Source of the DNA: Amycolatopsis jejuensis
GTDB lineage: Bacteria > Actinomycetota > Actinomycetes > Mycobacteriales > Pseudonocardiaceae
Reading direction: 5' to 3'
DNA: 64,000 nt
Assembly (NCBI RefSeq): GCF_000717335.1
Contig: NZ_JNYZ01000008.1
Coordinates: 124,001-188,000, forward strand
The notes under the pieces are model-generated. The model did not search any database and was not told the DNA's origin. It saw only the letters and a program-made list of their open reading frames with translations. Shown here piece after piece: positions 59,934-64,000 of the stretch (the first letter of the stretch is position 1; the number at the start of each line of letters is the position of its first letter). The position numbers and the translations under genes are program-made.

Positions 59934-61040
59934 ATGCGCCCCACCATCACCGAGGTCCGCACCAGCCGCCGTACCGTGCTCCGGATGGCCGGGGCCTCCC
60001 TGCTCGCGGCCGGAGCGGGCGGACTGCTCGCCGCGTGCGGAGACGGTCCCTCGTCGGCGACCTCCGGCAGCGCCAAGGGCGCCGCGGCGCACCCGACGCC
60101 GTTCCGCGTCGCGACCGCACCGGGCGACAACTACTTCATCGACGCGGTGAACCTCGACCAGAAGCAGTACGGCAAGTACAACCTCGAGGTGCCGAAGTTC
60201 CTGTACCCGTCCAGCGGCGTCCAGGGCATGCAGCTGCAGACCGCCGGTCAGATCGACGGGCAGATGCAGGACACCCTCCTCACGATGACCACCTTCGCCA
60301 ACTCGCGGCCCGGGGAACGCCCGGTGATCATCGGGATGCGGATCCCGGAGACGACGTACTCGATCGTCGTCGGCAAGGGCAACTGGCCCGCCGATTCCGC
60401 GAGCTTCGCCGAGAAAATGGCCGCGCTCAAGGGAAAGACCATCGGCGTGACCGCCATCGGCGCCGGTGCGGACAAGCAGCTGCGGCTCGCACTGCACCAG
60501 GGCGGCCTGACCGACAGCGACGTCACCCCGCTCGCCGTCGGCCAGACGACACCGGCGATCGCGCAGATGAACGCGGGCAAGATCGACGCGTATGTCGGCA
60601 TCACGTACGCGACGGCCCGGCTGATGGCCGCCCAGACCGGCGGCCGGGTCCTGATCGACTTCACCTCCGCCGGGGTGCCCGACCTGCTGAGCAAACAGCA
60701 GGTCGACGTCCTCATCGCGCGCGAGGAGTACGCCAAGTCCAACGCCGACGCGTGCAAAGCGTGGCTCGCCGCCCAGTGGGAGGCGAAGGACTGGATCCTC
60801 GCCAACCGGGACCAGGCCGCGGAACTGCTGAACAAGGGCAGCTTCGACGGCCGCGGCCTGGACGTCTCGAAGCAGTACATCCAGCACTTCAGCGACACCG
60901 TGGTACCGAAGCTGCAGCCCCAGTGGAAGGTCACGAAGGAAGCGATCGACCTGATGATCAAGGTGGCCACCCAGACCGGCGCGGCAGCCCCGGGACAGAT
61001 CACGTACGAAACCCTGGTGGCCGACTTCGCGCGGGCGTGA
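59934..61040 (+). CDS. ABC substrate-binding lipoprotein, SsuA/TauA/NMT1-like, Tat-exported
   Basis: The protein has 368 residues. A twin-arginine motif 'SRRTVLRMAG' and a LLAAC lipobox (Cys about 35) mark a folded-export lipoprotein. The body, with 'TIGVTAIGAGADKQLRLALH' and 'AIAQMNAGKIDAYVGITYA', fits the NMT1/SsuA fold. AAAGGAAAAG precedes the ATG. It probably delivers ligand to the SsuC-like permease and SsuB-like ATPase encoded 9-11 kb away under the other copy of the CTATCG dyad. It is the last gene of the synthetase/carboxylase operon. Confidence 0.9.
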   Translation: MRPTITEVRTSRRTVLRMAGASLLAAGAGGLLAACGDGPSSATSGSAKGAAAHPTPFRVATAPGDNYFIDAVNLDQKQYGKYNLEVPKFLYPSSGVQGMQLQTAGQIDGQMQDTLLTMTTFANSRPGERPVIIGMRIPETTYSIVVGKGNWPADSASFAEKMAALKGKTIGVTAIGAGADKQLRLALHQGGLTDSDVTPLAVGQTTPAIAQMNAGKIDAYVGITYATARLMAAQTGGRVLIDFTSAGVPDLLSKQQVDVLIAREEYAKSNADACKAWLAAQWEAKDWILANRDQAAELLNKGSFDGRGLDVSKQYIQHFSDTVVPKLQPQWKVTKEAIDLMIKVATQTGAAAPGQITYETLVADFARA

Positions 61041-61111
61041 TCCGGTTCGCTACGGTGGGCCACCTTCGATGACGCGCCGTCCAGTCGGGCGGAAGAGGTG
61101 GCCACGACCCG

Positions 61112-61330
61112 GTGCGATGGCTCGCGGCCGCGCTGGTGCTCGCCGCCGGTACGGTGCTGGCCGTCGTGCTGGGGACGCCGTTCATCGGTTCGTGGTCGGA
61201 CCGCACGCGGGACACCGTCGAGGCGTTCAGCTGGGTTTCCGCCATCGGCACCCCGGCGATCGCGGTGACGGCGTGGGCGCTCAAGGGCCGCGCGACCTCG
61301 AAAGCACCCTCGACGGTAAAATCGCGCTGA
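61112..61330 (+). CDS. Small membrane protein, 72 residues, possibly a remnant
   Basis: From GTG 61112 a hydrophobic protein can be read: a first helix 'AAALVLAAGTVLAVVLGTPF', a polar segment 'SWSDRTRDTVEAF', then a second helix 'SAIGTPAIAVTAWALKG'. Its last about 20 codons run, in another frame, into the start of the SDR gene. No domain is recognised. GGAAGAGG lies about 15 bp upstream. Either the two genes overlap by about 58 bp or this is the 5' part of a gene joined to the SDR by a deletion. Confidence 0.4.
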   Translation: MRWLAAALVLAAGTVLAVVLGTPFIGSWSDRTRDTVEAFSWVSAIGTPAIAVTAWALKGRATSKAPSTVKSR

Positions 61331-62058
61331 TCACCGGCGGCGAAAGCGGGATCGGCCTCGCCGCCGCCACGCTCTTCGTTGCCGAGGGTGCCCGCGTTCA
61401 CCTGGTGGGGCTCGACGAGGTCAAGCTCAAGGAAGCGGCAGACCGGCTCGGTCCGGAAAACGCGCTGGCCTCGGTCGCCGATGTCGCGGACGAATCCGCA
61501 GTGTCCGCCGCCGTTTCCGCCGGAGTACCGCATTACGGCCATTACGACGTCGTCTTCAGCAATGCCGGAAACAGCGGGGAAATCGCCGAAATCCCGGACT
61601 ACCCGTCGGAAGTTTTCGCGCGCACGCTGAACATCCACGTGCTGGGCGCATTCCACGTCCTCAAGCATGCCGTACCGCACATGCGCGACGGCGGCAGCGT
61701 GCTCATCACGTCCAGCGTCGTCGGGCTGATCGGCTTTCCCGGGCTGCCCGCGTACGTCGCGGCCAAGCACGGCCAGGTCGGCCTGATGCGGGCGGCGGCG
61801 AAGGAGCTCGCGCCCCGCCGGATCCGCGTGAACACGCTGCACCCAGGCCCGACGTCGACCGCGTTCCAGGACGACATCGAGATCCGCGCGACGGGCAAGG
61901 ACCAGGCCGCCGCCGCGCGGGAGTTCGACGCCCTCATCCCGCTCGGGCGGCACACGACCACCGGCGAAATCGCCCGGGCAGCACTGTATCTGGCCTCGGA
62001 CGCGTCAGCGATGGTCACCGCGACGACGTTCGCCATCGACGGCGGCATGAGCGGGTAG
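61273..62058 (+). CDS. SDR-family oxidoreductase, start uncertain
   Basis: The SDR domain begins 'STLDGKIALITGGESGIG' (cofactor motif TGGESGIG) and continues with 'VVFSNAGNSG', 'VLITSSVVGLIG', 'LPAYVAAKHGQVG' (Tyr, Lys) and the tail 'TTFAIDGGMSG', about 255 residues. The only nearby in-frame start is GTG 61273, without a ribosome site. The residue before STLDGK, where homologues often begin, is GAA (Glu), not ATG. A longer frame from 61069 is Arg-rich and unlike protein. The start is therefore uncertain. Confidence 0.8.
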   Translation: MGAQGPRDLESTLDGKIALITGGESGIGLAAATLFVAEGARVHLVGLDEVKLKEAADRLGPENALASVADVADESAVSAAVSAGVPHYGHYDVVFSNAGNSGEIAEIPDYPSEVFARTLNIHVLGAFHVLKHAVPHMRDGGSVLITSSVVGLIGFPGLPAYVAAKHGQVGLMRAAAKELAPRRIRVNTLHPGPTSTAFQDDIEIRATGKDQAAAAREFDALIPLGRHTTTGEIARAALYLASDASAMVTATTFAIDGGMSG

Positions 62059-62111
62059 GCAGCTTCGGACCGGATTTCCGGGCGCTTCGGAGAGGGCTGG
62101 CTTCCACGGTC

Positions 62112-62128
62112 GGACACTGCTAATGTCC
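62112..62128. promoter_or_regulatory. Dyad GGACA-N7-TGTCC over a possible -10 box
   Basis: GGACA (62112-62116) and TGTCC (62124-62128) flank TAATGT (62121-62126), which fits a -10 hexamer for the downstream two-gene unit. The layout suggests a repressor site at the promoter of the EthD-like/MHS transporter genes. Confidence 0.4.
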
Positions 62129-62202
62129 AACTTTACCGGCACTGTCCTTTCGGGGTCACAGGGCCGGGTGAGTGTCCCGGCCAGCTCTCCCGATGAGGTC
62201 CC

Positions 62203-62535
62203 ATGGCGTCCAGCACAGCAATTCTGGTCATCCGGTCCGTGGTCGTCGCGTCCCTGCGCGAGCCGTTCGACCGCTGGTACGAAACCGATCACCTTCCCGA
62301 CGCCGCGGCGGCATTGCAGGCGGACCGGGCCCGGCGGTTCTGGAGTACCGCCGAGCCGGGAGTCCACCACGCGATGTACGAGTTCGCCGACGTCGAGACG
62401 ATGCAGAACCGAATCTCCGGGCCGGAAATGGACCGGCTGGTCCGCGTTTTCGACAAAGCATGGCCCGAAGGCGTCGAACGCCGCCGTGAGGTGCTCGCGC
62501 TCGCGCAGGCGATTCCGGCGGAGGTGCGGCCATGA
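62203..62535 (+). CDS. EthD-like dimeric alpha/beta-barrel protein
   Basis: The protein has 110 residues. The N-terminal strand 'AILVIRSVVVASLREPFDRW' is followed by 'YETDHLPDAAAAL', the W-Y-x(3)-H-[L/F] pattern of EthD and related ferredoxin-like stress-response barrels. GAGG precedes the ATG. These proteins act in ether or aromatic degradation or as small isomerase-like partners. It overlaps the transporter start by 4 bp (ATGA), so it is linked to uptake of one compound. Assignment to a precise subfamily is not possible. Confidence 0.65.
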   Translation: MASSTAILVIRSVVVASLREPFDRWYETDHLPDAAAALQADRARRFWSTAEPGVHHAMYEFADVETMQNRISGPEMDRLVRVFDKAWPEGVERRREVLALAQAIPAEVRP

Positions 62536-63845
62536 CGGAATGGACGGAGGAAAAGCGGCGGACGATGCGCCGGGCCGCGCTCGCGGGCGGCGTCGGCACC
62601 TTGATCGAGTACTACGATTTCAGCCTTTACGGTTATCTCGCCGTCGTGATCGCGCCGCTGTTCTTCCCGAGCGGGGACCCGGTCGTGTCGCTGCTGGCGT
62701 CGCTGGCCGTGTTCGCCACCGGGTACCTGATCCGGCCGATCGGCGGCGTGTTCTTCGGCTACCTCGGCGACCGGTTCGGCCGCCGCCGGGCGCTGCTAGT
62801 CACGCTGCTGTCGATGGGCACGTCCAGCACCCTGCTCGGGATCCTGCCGACGCACGCGCAAGCCGGGCTCGCCGCCACCGTGCTGCTGATCGTGATCCGG
62901 ATGCTGCAAGGGTTTTCCGCGGGCGGCGAGGTCGGCGGGTCGGCGACGGTGATCGCCGAATCGACGCCCGCCCGGCTCAAAGCGACGTACGGCGCATTCA
63001 CGCCGTTCGGCGCGACCGGCGGATTCGCCCTCGCGGCGGCGGTCGCCGGCCTGGTTTCCGGGCTGACGACGCACGAGCAGATGATCTCGTGGGGCTGGCG
63101 CCTCCCGTTCCTGCTGGCGTTGCCGTTGACGCTGTTCTGCCTGTGGATCCGCACGCGCGTCGCGGAAACCCACGGGACCACAGCGCGTCGCACCGGCTCA
63201 CCGCTGGTGGCACTGCTGCGCAAACCGGCGCCGCTCGTACAGGCCAGCCTGGTGAGCCTCGGCGTGAACGGCACGGCCTACGTCGGCCTGACGTACCTGA
63301 GCATCCACCTGATCCAGCGCCTGCACTACCCGCCGACGCCGGTGTATTGGCTCGCGACCGCGGCCATCGGCATCACCACGCTGACGATCCCGTTCGCCGG
63401 ACGGCTCGGCGACCGCATCGGACCGGTCCGGTTGTACGCGCTCGGGTCGGCCGGGTTCGTCGTGCTGGCCTACCCGGCGATCGCGGTGATGGGCAAGGGA
63501 CTCGGTATCGCGGCCATTGCGTACGTCGTGTTCCAGCTGAGCTCGGCCGCCACGCAGGTCGGCGCGTACACGGTGCTGCCGCAGCTCTTCGGGCCGGACA
63601 CGCGGTACACCGGGGTCGCCACCGGATGGAACATCGGCGTGGTGATCGGCGGCGGGTCGGCGCCGTTCCTCGCCGTGTGGCTCATCCAGCGGACCGGGAA
63701 CGTGCTGGCCCCTGCGTGGTTCGTGATCGCCAACGCGGTGATCGGCCTGGCGGTCGCGTTCTGGATCCACCGCAGCGGGCGGGTTTCCTCCGGCCCGGCA
63801 CGGACGGACGGCGTACGGGCGGTGCACTCGGAAATCCCGGGCTGA
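62532..63845 (+). CDS. MFS transporter, metabolite:H+ symporter (MHS) family
   Basis: The protein has 437 residues with 12 membrane helices. 'GGVGTLIEYYDFSLYGYLAV' (TM1), 'GGVFFGYLGDRFGRRRALLV' (motif A) and 'MLQGFSAGGEVGGSATVIAE' (TM5 region) are diagnostic of the ShiA/KgtP/ProP-type MHS family. It is a proton symporter for carboxylates, betaines or aromatic acids at the cytoplasmic membrane. The long polar tail after residue about 415 is unusual but unstructured. It may import the acid form of the cluster's substrate. Confidence 0.92.
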   Translation: MTEWTEEKRRTMRRAALAGGVGTLIEYYDFSLYGYLAVVIAPLFFPSGDPVVSLLASLAVFATGYLIRPIGGVFFGYLGDRFGRRRALLVTLLSMGTSSTLLGILPTHAQAGLAATVLLIVIRMLQGFSAGGEVGGSATVIAESTPARLKATYGAFTPFGATGGFALAAAVAGLVSGLTTHEQMISWGWRLPFLLALPLTLFCLWIRTRVAETHGTTARRTGSPLVALLRKPAPLVQASLVSLGVNGTAYVGLTYLSIHLIQRLHYPPTPVYWLATAAIGITTLTIPFAGRLGDRIGPVRLYALGSAGFVVLAYPAIAVMGKGLGIAAIAYVVFQLSSAATQVGAYTVLPQLFGPDTRYTGVATGWNIGVVIGGGSAPFLAVWLIQRTGNVLAPAWFVIANAVIGLAVAFWIHRSGRVSSGPARTDGVRAVHSEIPG

Positions 63846-64000
63846 GCGCGGCGATGCGGGCGGACCTGCCCGGGCTGACAGGCGGCGGGTCCGGTCGAGA
63901 CCGCTGCGGGTGCGCGTTTCCGCGATCTCCGCCCAGACCGACGCGGCGCAGGTTTCCGTGGACCCGCCCGCACCACCCCGGTCAGGCCCCGTCGCCGGAA
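63846..64000. other. Window end, no gene recognised
   Basis: 155 bp of GC-rich sequence after the MHS transporter. No coding signal, hairpin with T-tract or promoter is convincing. A gene may begin beyond the window. Confidence 0.5.

Noticed and set aside
63470..63976. Minus-strand frame at the window end
   Set aside because: It is antisense to the MHS transporter and its composition (Arg/Pro/Ala-rich, no domain) is that of a shadow frame.
1..64000. Search for tRNA, rRNA, insertion sequences, integrases and prophage genes
   Set aside because: None was recognised. There is no DDE transposase motif, terminal inverted repeat pair with target duplication, or tRNA-like cloverleaf.

Overview
The window is chromosomal DNA of a high-GC actinomycete. 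The strong G/C bias at third codon positions, frequent GTG starts, many 4-bp ATGA/GTGA overlaps, two-gene Opp/Dpp transport modules and the recurrent word GTCCAYNRTGGAC all suggest the Pseudonocardiaceae (Amycolatopsis-like). The genus is an inference. No rRNA, tRNA, CRISPR array, transposase or phage gene was seen. Almost every gene is catabolic, transport or regulatory.

Region 1 (1-8.6 kb). The tail of a TetR regulator faces a minus-strand operon: hyuA-type and hyuB-type hydantoinase/oxoprolinase subunits, an amidohydrolase, a metallo-beta-lactamase-fold hydrolase and a SnoaL-like protein. A divergent LysR gene probably controls it. About 830 bp of non-coding DNA follows, holding a 59-bp tandem repeat of roughly nine units. 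Region 2 (8.5-14.3 kb) is a second minus-strand operon: DHA2 efflux pump, amidohydrolase, alpha/beta hydrolase, flavin reductase, two-domain VOC protein and TetR regulator. Paired ACGAAC/GTTCGT dyads lie in front of it.

Region 3 (15-38.4 kb) holds two look-alike modules. Module A runs S9 peptidase - amidohydrolase - Opp permeases B and C - fused double ATPase - substrate-binding protein - MBL hydrolase, with a divergent RidA-like/DAO-oxidase pair. Module B has S9 peptidase - amidohydrolase - aldehyde dehydrogenase - GMC oxidoreductase, a divergent atypical TetR gene, and a five-gene Opp transporter. Each pairs an oligopeptide-type importer with a serine peptidase, a COG1228-type amidohydrolase and amine/alcohol/aldehyde oxidation. 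This looks like uptake and stepwise breakdown of modified or cyclised peptides or amides.

Region 4 (38.4-41.8 kb) is pntA-pntB (proton-translocating transhydrogenase), preceded by a possible 53-residue ORF, a readable promoter and a TetR-type operator dyad.

Region 5 (41.8-64 kb) looks like one dedicated catabolic system. It contains a quinone oxidoreductase-like MDR, LysR regulator, four SDRs, two alpha/beta hydrolases, a Baeyer-Villiger monooxygenase with a 4-hydroxyacetophenone-monooxygenase-like N-terminal extension, cytochrome P450 with its 3Fe-4S ferredoxin and ferredoxin reductase, ADP-forming acyl-CoA synthetase, a three-subunit biotin-dependent acyl-CoA carboxylase, an SsuABC/TauABC-type importer scattered over three transcription units, and an MHS-family symporter. 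Two divergent promoter regions in it carry the same CTATCG...CGATAG dyad (T-N11-A, LysR-like). The inferred logic is import, P450 hydroxylation, SDR oxidation to a ketone, Baeyer-Villiger oxygenation to an ester, hydrolysis, CoA activation and carboxylation. The substrate cannot be read from the sequence.
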